In this document: positions 24,335 to 32,517 of the stretch, one piece after another | Position numbering within the stretch: the first letter of the stretch is position 1 | Layout of the letters: each line of letters starts with the position of its first letter | Assembly (NCBI GenBank): GCA_022573285.1 | Contig: JACZUF010000017.1 | Coordinates: 1 to 58,252, forward strand | Reading direction: 5' to 3' | Length of the DNA: 58,252 nucleotides | Source of the DNA: Chloroflexota bacterium | GTDB lineage: Bacteria > Chloroflexota > Dehalococcoidia > Lucifugimonadales > UBA3495 | Position numbers and translations under genes: made by a program | Notes under the pieces: generated by a model | The model's database searches: none | Seen by the model: the letters and a program-made list of their open reading frames with translations, nothing else | Told to the model about the DNA's origin: nothing

Positions 24335-25303
24335 CTACACTTCCAGATTCAGCACCACTTTAATGATTCCATCCTTACGTTGATCATACATGTCATAGGC
24401 GTTTTGAACGTCGGTAAAACCCATGCGGTGAGTGATCAATTTTGAGGGGTCGCACCAACCCCGCTCCCGGAGGGCCACCATGTGTTTGATCTGGCTGGTG
24501 GGGTCGCCGCTGCGGGCGCCGGTGGTGCCGATCATCCGCGGCTGTTTTTCCATGATCCAGTGGTGTTCGATGGGCACTAAATCGTCGGTCTGTACTCCGA
24601 AAACTATGATGGTGCCGAATTGGCGCACCAGCCGGAAACAGTCATTGAACGTGTCGGGATAACCGGCGGCTTCGACCACTACGTCGGGGCCGACTCCCCC
24701 CGTGAGCTCCGCCACCGCTTCGTCGAGGTTTTCATTGTCGGGGTTGATCCGGTGGGTCGACCCGAATTCCTTGGATTTCTCAAGCCGGTAGTCCAACACG
24801 TCCGCCACCATGACTTTGGCCGCTCCCTGCCGTGAGGTGATCATGGTGAAGCTGAGACCGATGCTCCCTTGCCCCAAGATCAGCACGTTCTTGCCCAGGA
24901 TGTTGGGCATCTGCTGGCAGGAATAGAGGACCGTGCCGGAGGGCTGGCACATGACCCACTCGTCCAGCGGGCCTTCGTCGGGCAATAGAATCATGCGGTC
25001 GGTGTCGGAGGCGAGGTACTCCATCAAGCCGCCCGTGCCTCTGGGCGGGATCACGATCACCCGCTGGCCTTCGTGGTATTCGTCGGTCCGGCTTTCGACG
25101 ATGGTCCCGGCCAGCTCGTGGCAGGGAGAACCGATGGCCATGGGGTATTCTTCCTCGGGGTGGACCTGAAACCCGTGCCGGATATCGCTGCCGCAAACTG
25201 ACACGCGCTCCAACCTGATCAGGCATTGTCCGTCCTGCGCGACCGGCGCATCGGTTTCCAGTATCTCGAAGTGTTTTGGTCCGGAAAGTCTCGCAGCTCT
25301 CAT
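24335..25303 (-). CDS. Medium-chain zinc-type alcohol dehydrogenase family protein
   Basis: A 322-residue MDR protein. Seen: V-C-G-S-D-I-R-H at the catalytic zinc Cys, G-S-P-C-H-E-L-A-G for the second zinc ligand region, and a Rossmann fold with L-I-L-G-Q-G-S-I-G-L-S. The four-Cys structural-zinc lobe is absent, the segment being short with P-P-R-G-T-G-G-L. Family enzymes oxidise alcohols or sugars with NAD(P). The start at 25303 follows AAGGAGGT; the frame upstream to 25441 is Pro/Lys/Arg-rich and overlaps tag. The substrate is unknown. Confidence 0.85.
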   Translation of the reverse strand: MRAARLSGPKHFEILETDAPVAQDGQCLIRLERVSVCGSDIRHGFQVHPEEEYPMAIGSPCHELAGTIVESRTDEYHEGQRVIVIPPRGTGGLMEYLASDTDRMILLPDEGPLDEWVMCQPSGTVLYSCQQMPNILGKNVLILGQGSIGLSFTMITSRQGAAKVMVADVLDYRLEKSKEFGSTHRINPDNENLDEAVAELTGGVGPDVVVEAAGYPDTFNDCFRLVRQFGTIIVFGVQTDDLVPIEHHWIMEKQPRMIGTTGARSGDPTSQIKHMVALRERGWCDPSKLITHRMGFTDVQNAYDMYDQRKDGIIKVVLNLEV

Positions 25304-25416
25304 GCTGGCGAATACCTCCTTGAATTTCTTCTTTGGAATCGGCCGGGGATTTGGCCGGCGTTTCTTAAGCGGGTGTATCTTAAACCGGGCATTCGGCGGC
25401 GGCAACCTACCGGCTA

Positions 25417-25971
25417 CTAGACCTGCCCGTGCCGGAAGCAATCCACCGTGTGGTCGTTGACCATGCCGGTGGCCTGCATGTAGGCGTAGCAGATGGTCGA
25501 GCCAACGAATTTGAATCCCCTGGTCTTCAGGTCCTTGCTCATGGCGTCTGACTCATCGGTCTTGGCCGGGACTTCAGAAAGTGACTTCCAGGTGTTGGTC
25601 TTGGGACTGCCGCCCACGAAACCCCAGATGTAGCTGTCGAAACTGCCGAACTCTTGGGCCACGGCCAGGCAGGCCTTGGCATTGCCGATGGCGGCGGCTA
25701 TCTTCAGGCGGTTCCGGACGATGCCCGCGTCCGCCAACAGGCTCCGCACCTTGCCGTCTCCGTACCGGGAGATGGCCGATGCGTCGAAGTTATCGAAGGC
25801 GGCGCGGTAGTTCTGGCGCTTCTGCAAAATGGTGTTCCAGCTGAGACCGGCCTGGGCGCCCTCCAAGATCAGAAACTCGAACAGCAGCCGGTCATCGTGC
25901 AGCGGCACACCCCACTCTTCGTCGTGGTACGGAATCATTATTTCATTGGCTGCCCATTCGCACCGGTCCAT
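25417..25971 (-). CDS. tag: DNA-3-methyladenine glycosylase I
   Basis: A 184-residue base-excision enzyme that removes 3-methyladenine. It starts as in E. coli Tag with M-D-R-C-x-W and Y-H-D-E-E-W-G-V-P, then E-F-L-I-L-E-G-A-Q-A-G-L-S-W, L-K-x-R-G-F-K-F-V-G-S-T-I-C-Y-A-Y-M-Q-A-x-G and N-D-H-x-x-x-C-F-R-H. The zinc ligands Cys4, His16, and the C-terminal His and Cys are present. CGGAG lies 7 bases before ATG 25971. Length is normal. Confidence 0.95.
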   Translation of the reverse strand: MDRCEWAANEIMIPYHDEEWGVPLHDDRLLFEFLILEGAQAGLSWNTILQKRQNYRAAFDNFDASAISRYGDGKVRSLLADAGIVRNRLKIAAAIGNAKACLAVAQEFGSFDSYIWGFVGGSPKTNTWKSLSEVPAKTDESDAMSKDLKTRGFKFVGSTICYAYMQATGMVNDHTVDCFRHGQV

Positions 25972-26095
25972 GCCCAATCTCCGTCAAAATCTTGTGGCTT
26001 TATGTCTGACAGATTATTATAGGGCACGCCAAAACGGCTGAAACCTATTGACTGACACTTGATCGCTGTCGATCGAGGCCCCCTGGAGGTATACC

Positions 26096-27592
26096 TTGGC
26101 AAATCAGTATGACGTTATCGTAGTCGGCGCCGGCAACGCGGCCCTGTCCGCGGCGATGGCCGCCAAAGAAAACACCGATTCGGTCCTGGTGGTGGAGAAA
26201 TCGCCCGAGTATTTCCGGGGCGGAAACACCTATTTCACCGGCGGGATCATCCGCTTCGCCTTCGAAGGATTGGATGACATTAGGACAGTCATTCCCGACA
26301 TGTCGGAAACCGAAGTCGGGCAGGTGGAAGTTGGCAGCTACACCGAGACCCAGTTCTACGATGACATGATGCGGGTCACCGAGGGTCTAAGCGACCCGGA
26401 GTTGGCCCAAATACTGGTCAGCCAGTCTCTGCCGGCAATGCAGTGGCTCCAATCGAAAGGGGTCCGGTTCGTCCTGGCCTACGGCCGGCAATCCTTCAAA
26501 GACGGCGACAAATACCGGTTCTGGGGCGGTCTCTTGGTCGAGGCCGTGGGCGCAGGAAAGGGCTTGTCCGACCAGCAGTTCGATGTCTGTGGCGAGATGG
26601 GTATCGACGTCCGGTACTCCACTCAAGGCGTGAAACTCATTCAGGACCAGAAGGGCCGGGTGAGCGGCCTGACGGTCCAGGGACCCGACGGCTTCGAGGA
26701 CATCTCCTCCGGCGCGGTGGTGCTGGCCGCCGGGGGTTTCGAGGCCAACGCCGAGATGCGCTGCCGCTATTTGGGACCTGGCTGGGAGATGGTCAAGGTC
26801 CGGGGCGTCCCCTACAACACCGGCGACGGCATCAAGATGGCCCTGGACGTGGGCGCCCAGTCCCACGGCCACTACAGCAGTTGCCACGCCGTGGCCTGGG
26901 ACATGAACGCCCCGGCCTTCGGCGACCGTACCATCACCGAGCTGTACCAGAAGCACTCCTATCCCTTTGGACTGATCGTGAACATCAACGGTGAGCGCTT
27001 CCTGGACGAGGGCGCCGACTTCCGCAACTACACCTACGTCACCTACGGGCGGGCCTTGCTGACTCAGCCCCAGGGCCTGGGCTTCCAGATCTTCGACGAG
27101 AAAGTGAAGCACCTGCTGCGGGACGAATACCATATTGACCAGGTGACGATGGCCAAGGCCGACACCATCGAGGAACTGGCCGAGCGTCTGGACATCGACC
27201 CAGCCGGGCTGGTCAAGACGGTTGAAGAGTTCAACGCGGCGGTGCAGACCGATATTCCTTACAACCCGACCATCAAGGACGGACGGGGCACGGTGGGCAT
27301 CACCCCGCCCAAGAGCAACTGGGCCGAGACCATCGACACCCCGCCTTACACCGGCTACGCCGTGACCTGCGGCATCAGCTTCACCTTTGGCGGCGTCAAG
27401 ATCGACACCCGGGGCCGCGTCGTCACCAACAGTCAAGAGCCCATTCCAGGTCTCTACGCCGCCGGCGAGATGGTCGGGGGGTTGTTCTACCACAATTACC
27501 CCGGCGGCTCCGGGCTATCGGCCGGCATGGTTTTTGGGCGTTTGGCCGGAAACAGCGCCGGACAGGAAGTAAAAGCCCTCAAGGTAGAGTAG
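26096..27592 (+). CDS. FAD-dependent dehydrogenase (tricarballylate dehydrogenase TcuA / fumarate reductase flavoprotein family)
   Basis: A 498-residue soluble flavoprotein. The N-terminal dinucleotide fold is V-V-G-A-G-N-A-A (residues about 9-16) with the acidic end V-V-E-K. R-G-G-N-T-Y-F-T-G-G-I is typical of TcuA and fumarate-reductase-like enzymes, and the C-terminal G-L-Y-A-A-G-E-M-V-G-G and N-Y-P-G-G-S-G-L-S-A-G close the FAD site. G-G-V-K-I-D-T-R-G-R-V contains the usual substrate-side residues. TcuA oxidises tricarballylate to cis-aconitate; a partner TcuB gene is missing, so the substrate stays open. The start is TTG, supported by GGAGG six bases upstream. Confidence 0.88.
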   Translation: MANQYDVIVVGAGNAALSAAMAAKENTDSVLVVEKSPEYFRGGNTYFTGGIIRFAFEGLDDIRTVIPDMSETEVGQVEVGSYTETQFYDDMMRVTEGLSDPELAQILVSQSLPAMQWLQSKGVRFVLAYGRQSFKDGDKYRFWGGLLVEAVGAGKGLSDQQFDVCGEMGIDVRYSTQGVKLIQDQKGRVSGLTVQGPDGFEDISSGAVVLAAGGFEANAEMRCRYLGPGWEMVKVRGVPYNTGDGIKMALDVGAQSHGHYSSCHAVAWDMNAPAFGDRTITELYQKHSYPFGLIVNINGERFLDEGADFRNYTYVTYGRALLTQPQGLGFQIFDEKVKHLLRDEYHIDQVTMAKADTIEELAERLDIDPAGLVKTVEEFNAAVQTDIPYNPTIKDGRGTVGITPPKSNWAETIDTPPYTGYAVTCGISFTFGGVKIDTRGRVVTNSQEPIPGLYAAGEMVGGLFYHNYPGGSGLSAGMVFGRLAGNSAGQEVKALKVE

Positions 27593-27635
27593 CCGACCGC
27601 CGCCTTGGTCCCATCGATGATTGGCGTCACTGACG

Positions 27636-27707
27636 CCGTTCGTGGTGAGCCCGTCGAACCACACACACGCCCAAGCCTAGGTCCTTCGACAGGCTCAGGA
27701 CGAACGG
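27636..27707. repeat. Intergenic inverted repeat (CGTTCGTGGTGAGCCC type)
   Basis: Two arms, beginning CCGTTCGTGGTGAGCCC and ending GCTCAGGACGAACGG, form an imperfect inverted repeat. The same two arms recur in reversed order at 55213-55292. It lies between convergent-free genes and has the character of a REP-like dispersed element. Confidence 0.75.
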
Positions 27708-27763
27708 ACGGCCATGACGGCGATTTTCAAACCTAAGTATTAGCCAGGTTTTTAGGAGTAATG

Positions 27764-28600
27764 ATGGTTTCGACTGCGGAAGGGGTCAAACTGATTGCGG
27801 CCGAGACCGGCCGTCTCAAAGAGTATCTGCGAGGCACCGGCCCGGAAGAATGGGGCCTGGACAGTCCCTGTGAGGGCTGGACCGTCGGCGATGTGATCGG
27901 CCACCTTGGCTGGGCCGCCGAGTTCTTCGCCGATGCAATCTCCCAGGGGCGGTCCGGCATCACGTCAGCCCCCGAAGGCCTCCCCGAGATCGGCGCCATT
28001 CCCCCAACCGAGCTTCCCGCTTTCATCGCCCGGATGGCCAAGGAATACCACCGCTCCGCCGACGCCAATCTGGCGGACGCATTCGCCTCCAGCGTGGACC
28101 GGCTGAGCGGAATATTCTCCGTTATGGAAGACGACGACTGGTCCAAGGAGTGTTGGGGGCTCAGGGAACTCCGCCCCGCGGAGGCCTACGTCGCCACCCG
28201 CATCAGCGAAGTGGTCATCCATTCCTGGGACATCCGCTTCCCCTCCGACCCCAATGCCGGCCTTGCGCCCGATTGCGTCGCCGTGGTCTTGGAGCGGCTA
28301 CCCGTCTGGTTGAACGAACTGGGCCTGGCCGGATTCCGGCCTTCGCAACCCCAGGCACGCTACCGGTTCCAGACCACCGGCGCCGCGGATTTCCAGCGGG
28401 ACGTCGTCGCCGGGGACCAAGAAAACCGGGTTGAAGAGGCACGGGGAGACCCAACGGCGACTTTCGCCTGTGACGCCGATGTCCTGGCCCTGCTGGTCTG
28501 GGGCCGGCTGGCGCCAGGGCAGGTATTGGCCGACGGCAGGCTGGCCGTGAGCGCCGGTTCCGGAACGGGCGATGAGTTCGCCGCCTGGCTTTCCCGTTAG
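27764..28600 (+). CDS. Maleylpyruvate isomerase-type (DinB-like, TIGR03083) family protein
   Basis: A 278-residue protein. The N-terminal 150 residues form a four-helix DinB-like domain: S-P-C-E-G-W-T-V-G-D-V-I-G-H-L-G-W-A, the metal-site His, and a later V-V-I-H-S-W-D-I-R with the second His. The C-terminal part (about residues 175-278) is the small beta domain seen in mycothiol-dependent maleylpyruvate isomerases, ending in D-V-L-A-L-L-V-W-G-R. In actinobacteria the family uses mycothiol; here the thiol partner is unknown. Two ATG codons lie in tandem; the second has better spacing (5) from AGGAG. Confidence 0.75.
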   Translation: MVSTAEGVKLIAAETGRLKEYLRGTGPEEWGLDSPCEGWTVGDVIGHLGWAAEFFADAISQGRSGITSAPEGLPEIGAIPPTELPAFIARMAKEYHRSADANLADAFASSVDRLSGIFSVMEDDDWSKECWGLRELRPAEAYVATRISEVVIHSWDIRFPSDPNAGLAPDCVAVVLERLPVWLNELGLAGFRPSQPQARYRFQTTGAADFQRDVVAGDQENRVEEARGDPTATFACDADVLALLVWGRLAPGQVLADGRLAVSAGSGTGDEFAAWLSR

Positions 28601-28745
28601 GCTCCCAGAGCTTTGATTCGTCCGGCGGCGAAACGTATGTGCGGTTGTTGCCAGTTGCCGCTTTAGTGGTGATATGATTGGCGTTACCGCTGTGTAATTG
28701 GCCCGAAGCTAGGAAAGCATCGGGTTGTCATTCCTCCGGATCTTG

Positions 28746-30047
28746 ATGCAAGCAACCGAACAATCCAAGAAACCCATCTACTACGGCTGGTACGTCTGTG
28801 CCGCCGCTGTATTCATCGGCTTCGTGGCCATCGGCGCCCGAAACAGCTTCGGCGTTTTCGTCGTACCGATGAGCGACGAGTTCGGCTGGAACCGGTTCAC
28901 CATCTCCGCCGCCGCTGCTTTGGGAGTCTTGGTCAACGGCCTGAGCCAGCCATTCATGGGCCGGGTGTTCGACCGGACGGGTGGCCGGAAGCTGATACTG
29001 ATTTCCCTGGTTGTCCTTGGCGTCGCCACCGCCATGCTGGCCCTCACATTCCACATCCTATTCCTGGCCTTCATGTTTGGTATTGTCGCGTCCTTGGCCC
29101 AGAGCGGTCCGGCCCTCTCCAACACCGCTGCGCTGATGTCGCGGTGGTTCAAGCGCCGGCGGGCGACGGCCATTAGCATCAACTCCGCCGCCCTCTCCCT
29201 GGGCGGCATGATCATGGTGCCGTTCTCCATGTACCTGCTCCAAGCCACCAACTGGCGCGTAGCTTGGATCGCCCTGGGAATCATCGTTCTGTCTTCGGTG
29301 CCCTTGGCCTATATGTTCATCCACGAGAGACCGGCGAAGAGGGGCCTATATCCCGACGGCGACCCCGCGCCGCCGCAGGACGCCGGCGGCGCACCCCGCC
29401 GCGAGGCGGTGGGACCTCTGGAAGTAGAACGGTGGCAGGACTCTTTTAAGACGGCCCCCATCTGGCAGATGTCGGCTTCCTACTTCATCTGCGGCACCAC
29501 CACCTTCGTTCTCTCGGTCCACTTTATCCCCTACGCCCTAGACCGGGGGGTGTCGGGTGGCACCGCCGCGGCCATCTTCGGCTTGATGATGGGCCTAAAT
29601 ATCATCGGCGCGCTGGGCGCCGGAATGCTGGCCGACAAGCTGGGCGGCACCAAGAACTGGTTGGCCTTGGTCTACCTCATGCGGGGTATTGCGTACGTTC
29701 TCCTGCTCACCCTACCCGCGCCTATGGGACTCTGGATATTTGCCGCGGTGGCCGGCTTCTCCTGGGTCGCCACCTTGCCGCTCACATCGTCGCTCACCGC
29801 CGATGTTTACGGACTGAAGGCCCTGGGCACCATCTCCGGCATCACCTTCATGTTCCACCAGATCGGTGGGTTTAGCAGCGTGCTCCTGGCCGGGCTGCTC
29901 TATGACATCACCGGCTCCTACACGATTCCCTTCGCCATAGTCGGGGCGCTCTTGTTCCCGGCTGCCATATCCGCCTTCAGCATCAAGGAGCGCAAGTACT
30001 CGGTGCGCTACCAGACAGTGGTTCCCGCGGCCGCCGCCGGAGATTAG
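28746..30047 (+). CDS. MFS transporter, first of a tandem pair
   Basis: A 433-residue 12-helix major facilitator. It starts with K-K-P-I-Y-Y-G-W-Y-V, as in oxalate/formate and monocarboxylate-type carriers, has G-R-x-x-D-R-T-G-G-R-K between helices 2 and 3, a long cytoplasmic loop (about residues 190-225) and G-M-L-A-D-K-L-G-G between helices 8 and 9. It ends in A-A-A-A-G-D. The neighbour at 30190 is a paralogue alike from end to end, so the pair arose by tandem duplication. The substrate is probably an organic acid. ATG 28746 is chosen because the paralogue has the same T-T-G-A-T-G context; no clear ribosome binding site is seen. TATGAT in a TAGTGGTG(A/G)TATGATT block occurs upstream of both copies and may be their -10. 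Confidence 0.85.
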   Translation: MQATEQSKKPIYYGWYVCAAAVFIGFVAIGARNSFGVFVVPMSDEFGWNRFTISAAAALGVLVNGLSQPFMGRVFDRTGGRKLILISLVVLGVATAMLALTFHILFLAFMFGIVASLAQSGPALSNTAALMSRWFKRRRATAISINSAALSLGGMIMVPFSMYLLQATNWRVAWIALGIIVLSSVPLAYMFIHERPAKRGLYPDGDPAPPQDAGGAPRREAVGPLEVERWQDSFKTAPIWQMSASYFICGTTTFVLSVHFIPYALDRGVSGGTAAAIFGLMMGLNIIGALGAGMLADKLGGTKNWLALVYLMRGIAYVLLLTLPAPMGLWIFAAVAGFSWVATLPLTSSLTADVYGLKALGTISGITFMFHQIGGFSSVLLAGLLYDITGSYTIPFAIVGALLFPAAISAFSIKERKYSVRYQTVVPAAAAGD

Positions 30048-30056
30048 CCCGCCGCC

Positions 30057-30110
30057 GTGGCCGCGTTCGTCAGCTTCATCCCTGCCCACCAGGCCGGCGC
30101 CGGTCCTAGT
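30057..30110 (+). pseudogene. Truncated copy of the small membrane protein gene, at duplication junction
   Basis: Directly after the first MFS stop a GTG opens V-A-A-F-V-S-F-I-P-A-H-Q-A-G-A, which matches M-A-A-F-I-S-F-I-L-A-H-Q-S-G-A of the complete gene at 31495 that follows the second MFS copy. Similarity stops within about 50 bases, where the upstream region of copy two begins. It marks the right-hand edge of the duplicated unit. Confidence 0.7.
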
Positions 30111-30189
30111 GGTGGTATGATTCGGCGGTACGTTTCCGTAATTTCCCCGGAACCATGAAGGCGCCGGGCTTTACTGCGCCTAGGTCTTG

Positions 30190-31485
30190 ATGCGAGCAAC
30201 CGAAAAGACCAAGAAACCCATCTATTTCGGCTGGTATGTGGTCGTTGCGTCGGGCTTCGTCGCCTTCGTCACCACCGGCGCCCGCAGCAGCTTCGGCATA
30301 TTCATCATCCCTTTGGAAGACGAGTTCGGTTGGTCTCGATTCATGCTGTCGCTGGCCGTGGGCACCGGCTTTTTGGTCAACGGCGTCACCCAGCCATTCA
30401 TCGGCCGGTTGTTCGACCGCTTCAACAGCCGGAACGTCATCTTGATCGGCCTGGTCGTAGCCGGACTCGCCACCGCGTCCCTGAGCCTCACATTCAACTT
30501 CCTATTCCTGTTCTTCGTGTTCGGCATAGTGCTGTCCACTGCCATGAGCGGCGCCTCCATCAGCAACACCATGGCGCTTTTGTCCAGGTGGTTCCACCGC
30601 AAGAGGTCTACGGTGTTGGGGCTGAACGTGGCGGGAGCGTCGCTGGGCGGGCTTACGCTGGTCCCCTTCGGCATGTTCTTGCTACAAGCGACCAGCTGGC
30701 GGGTGACCTGGGCGGCCCTGGGTCTCGTGATACTGTTGCTGGCTTTGCCCATGGTGTATTTCTTCATCAGAGACGACCCCGCGGAGATGGGCCTCCAGCC
30801 CGACGGAGACACCGATGACGGCTCTCATGACGACACGCCCGCGCTTCGCCGCGGTCCGATAGAGGTCGACGAGTGGGCCCAGTCGTTCCGCTCCTGGCCC
30901 ATTTGGCAGATCTCCGGCGCCTACACCGTCTGTGGCATCACCACCGGCATGATCGCGGCCCATTTCGTGCCCTACGCCATCGGCCAGGGCGTATCAGCTA
31001 CCATGGCCGCCGTTATCTTCGGTGTCATGATGGCATTGAATGTTGTGGGCGGCTTGGGGGCAGGCCTACTTGGCGATAGATTCGGGCGAAAGAACCTGCT
31101 GGCCGCCGTCTATGCATTGCGCGGTGTGGCCTTCCTGTTACTCCTGGTCATGCCTGGAGAGCAGGGTGTTTGGGTTTTCGCCGTGCTTGCTGGCTTCTCC
31201 TGGATCGCCAGCGTGCCCCTGACCAGTTCCCTCATAGCCGACGTATACGGAGTCCGGGCGCTGGGGACTATCTCCGGTATATCCTTCCTCTGCCACCAGG
31301 TGGGCTCTTTCGTCAGCATCCTTGCCGCGGGCCTGCTTTTCGACATCACCGGCTCATACACTCTGCCCTTCGCCGTGGGAGGGGTGCTCCTGTTCCCTGC
31401 GGCTCTTTCGGCCTTCAGCATCAAGGAGCGTAAATTCTCGGCGCGCTACCAGACTGCGGTCCCGGCGGCCGCAGCCGGGGATTAG
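30190..31485 (+). CDS. MFS transporter, second of a tandem pair
   Basis: A 431-residue 12-helix carrier, paralogue of the gene before it (same K-K-P-I-Y-x-G-W-Y-V start, R-F-N-S-R-N-V-I after helix 2, G-L-L-G-D-R-F-G-R between helices 8 and 9, and identical A-A-A-A-G-D end). Identity looks highest in helices 1-5 and 10-12. The central loop carries D-G-D-T-D-D-G-S-H-D-D in place of the Pro-rich loop of copy one, so the two may differ in regulation or substrate. A small one-helix protein gene follows after 9 bases. Confidence 0.85.
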   Translation: MRATEKTKKPIYFGWYVVVASGFVAFVTTGARSSFGIFIIPLEDEFGWSRFMLSLAVGTGFLVNGVTQPFIGRLFDRFNSRNVILIGLVVAGLATASLSLTFNFLFLFFVFGIVLSTAMSGASISNTMALLSRWFHRKRSTVLGLNVAGASLGGLTLVPFGMFLLQATSWRVTWAALGLVILLLALPMVYFFIRDDPAEMGLQPDGDTDDGSHDDTPALRRGPIEVDEWAQSFRSWPIWQISGAYTVCGITTGMIAAHFVPYAIGQGVSATMAAVIFGVMMALNVVGGLGAGLLGDRFGRKNLLAAVYALRGVAFLLLLVMPGEQGVWVFAVLAGFSWIASVPLTSSLIADVYGVRALGTISGISFLCHQVGSFVSILAAGLLFDITGSYTLPFAVGGVLLFPAALSAFSIKERKFSARYQTAVPAAAAGD

Positions 31486-31494
31486 CAGGCCGCC

Positions 31495-31746
31495 ATGGCC
31501 GCGTTCATCAGTTTCATCCTCGCCCATCAAAGCGGCGCCGCCGATCCGGAATTGCTGCATTGGATCAAGGAAAGAATTGACCAACTCTTCGGCCCCGGGC
31601 CTTGGGCGGTGGTTGCGGTGATGGGGCTGGTCATAGTTTCCATCCCTGTTTTCGTCGTCGTGATCTACATCCTTCAGGCCAAACGGCGGTCCGCCGCTGC
31701 CTCACCGCAGGACCCAGACGGGCAGAAGCGTGAGAGGGTTCATTGA
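31495..31746 (+). CDS. Small single-helix membrane protein downstream of MFS
   Basis: An 83-residue protein with one transmembrane helix (about residues 38-60: A-V-V-A-V-M-G-L-V-I-V-S-I-P-V-F-V-V-V) and a charged C-terminal tail. It starts 9 bases after the MFS stop and is also found, truncated, after the first MFS copy, so the pairing with the carrier predates the duplication. That conserved linkage suggests an accessory role to the carrier. The family is unknown. Confidence 0.65.
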   Translation: MAAFISFILAHQSGAADPELLHWIKERIDQLFGPGPWAVVAVMGLVIVSIPVFVVVIYILQAKRRSAAASPQDPDGQKRERVH

Positions 31747-31955
31747 GGCTTCCCACCCCATGCCTGGCGCGGGCTCAGTTCAGAGTTGCCACGGTCACGG
31801 AAAAATTGTAGACTAGCCCTCGCCGCAGCTTGTGTGGTCCGTGGCAATAACAGCCCAATGGCGGCCCTACCGGGCTTGCTTGCCGGGCTTCCTTGAATAA
31901 AAGGTTGGGCCAAGTTCCGGTTTGGAGAACAAGAGGAGGACGCAGCCAGAATATT

Positions 31956-32141
31956 ATGTTTGACAAAAAATCCCTTGACGCTATGTTTGACGAGCTTCGG
32001 GACAATTACGAACTGGAGCCCGACTGGGAAGATATCCAGAGGGATGCCCACCTCGGCATCGCAAGGGCCGACGGCGGCGTGGAATTGGGCGGCATCGACC
32101 CTCGCGTTATCGAGGTCCTAAATAAGCACAATCCCAGCTAG
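31956..32141 (+). CDS. Small acidic hypothetical protein (61 aa)
   Basis: A 61-residue acidic, soluble protein: M-F-D-K-K-S-L-D-A-M-F-D-E-L-R-D-N-Y, then E-P-D-W-E-D-I-Q-R-D-A-H. It looks helical with a short C-terminal helix I-D-P-R-V-I-E-V-L. The ATG is preferred to an upstream TTG at 31893 because the extra residues look noncoding; GGAGG is 17 bases upstream, which is far. The function is unknown. A structured RNA region and terminator follow. Confidence 0.5.
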   Translation: MFDKKSLDAMFDELRDNYELEPDWEDIQRDAHLGIARADGGVELGGIDPRVIEVLNKHNPS

Positions 32142-32156
32142 CCTCCCCAGGCAGGG

Positions 32157-32308
32157 GCAATCCACCCGGCAACGGGCGGTCCGGAAATGACGGACCGGTG
32201 GTTGACACCTTGGATTGCAGAACCCTAGCGTGTTACCAACAGGGACGGACCCTACATCAAGGGTCCGTTCTTTTTTATGTATCGCCCATCTGCTGGAGGT
32301 AACACGCT
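32157..32308 (+). ncRNA. Candidate structured cis-regulatory RNA upstream of zinc ribbon and terminase genes
   Basis: A compact fold can be drawn. P1 GCAATCCA (32157-32164) pairs with TGGATTGC (32211-32218). Inside it, P2 is CCCG-GCAA-CGGG (32165-32176) with a GNRA loop, and P3 is CGGTCCG-GAAATGA-CGGACCG (32177-32197). Next come an 11-base arm AGCGTGTTACC (32227-32237), a terminator hairpin, and its perfect complement GGTAACACGCT (32298-32308), which covers the 3' half of the GGAGG of the next gene. The P3 arms (GGTCCG, CGGACC) also complement the terminator arms, so alternative folds are possible. This resembles a riboswitch layout, but no known class fits and no function is shown. Confidence 0.4.
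32245..32276 (+). terminator. Rho-independent terminator before the zinc ribbon gene
   Basis: A 9-bp stem ACGGACCCT / AGGGTCCGT with a 6-base loop, followed by TCTTTTTT. It lies about 100 bases after the 61-residue gene and 33 bases before the zinc ribbon start, so it can end the former or attenuate the latter. Confidence 0.8.
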
Positions 32309-32512
32309 TTGCACTGCCGACGTTGCCAGTCGCTTCGATTGATCACATTGGACAAGAAACAGCAAGAGGATAACGACGTATTCCGTTGCCAGGAGTGCGG
32401 CTATTTGTTCAGCCCGCCGGCCGGGCCGCCAAACAATCCCCAGGCCGGTCCCGGTAAAGAGCCAAGGCCGCGGACCACGGCCGTCCAGTCCGGTTATCCG
32501 GCCCAGAGCTAG
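32309..32512 (+). CDS. Small zinc-ribbon protein upstream of terminase
   Basis: A 67-residue protein with two C-x-x-C pairs (C-R-R-C at residues 3-6 and C-Q-E-C at 27-30) about 20 residues apart, a classic zinc ribbon, then a Pro-rich tail. The start is TTG with GGAGG 9 bases upstream. It ends 5 bases before the terminase gene and is probably cotranscribed. Small zinc-binding proteins next to terminases may take part in DNA packaging or regulation; this is inferred from position only. Confidence 0.6.
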   Translation: MHCRRCQSLRLITLDKKQQEDNDVFRCQECGYLFSPPAGPPNNPQAGPGKEPRPRTTAVQSGYPAQS

Positions 32513-32517
32513 GCCGG

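Noticed and set aside
32157..32218. tRNA gene in the structured RNA region
   Set aside because: The four-base loop after a 4-bp stem and the missing T-arm and CCA-proximal features do not fit a tRNA cloverleaf.
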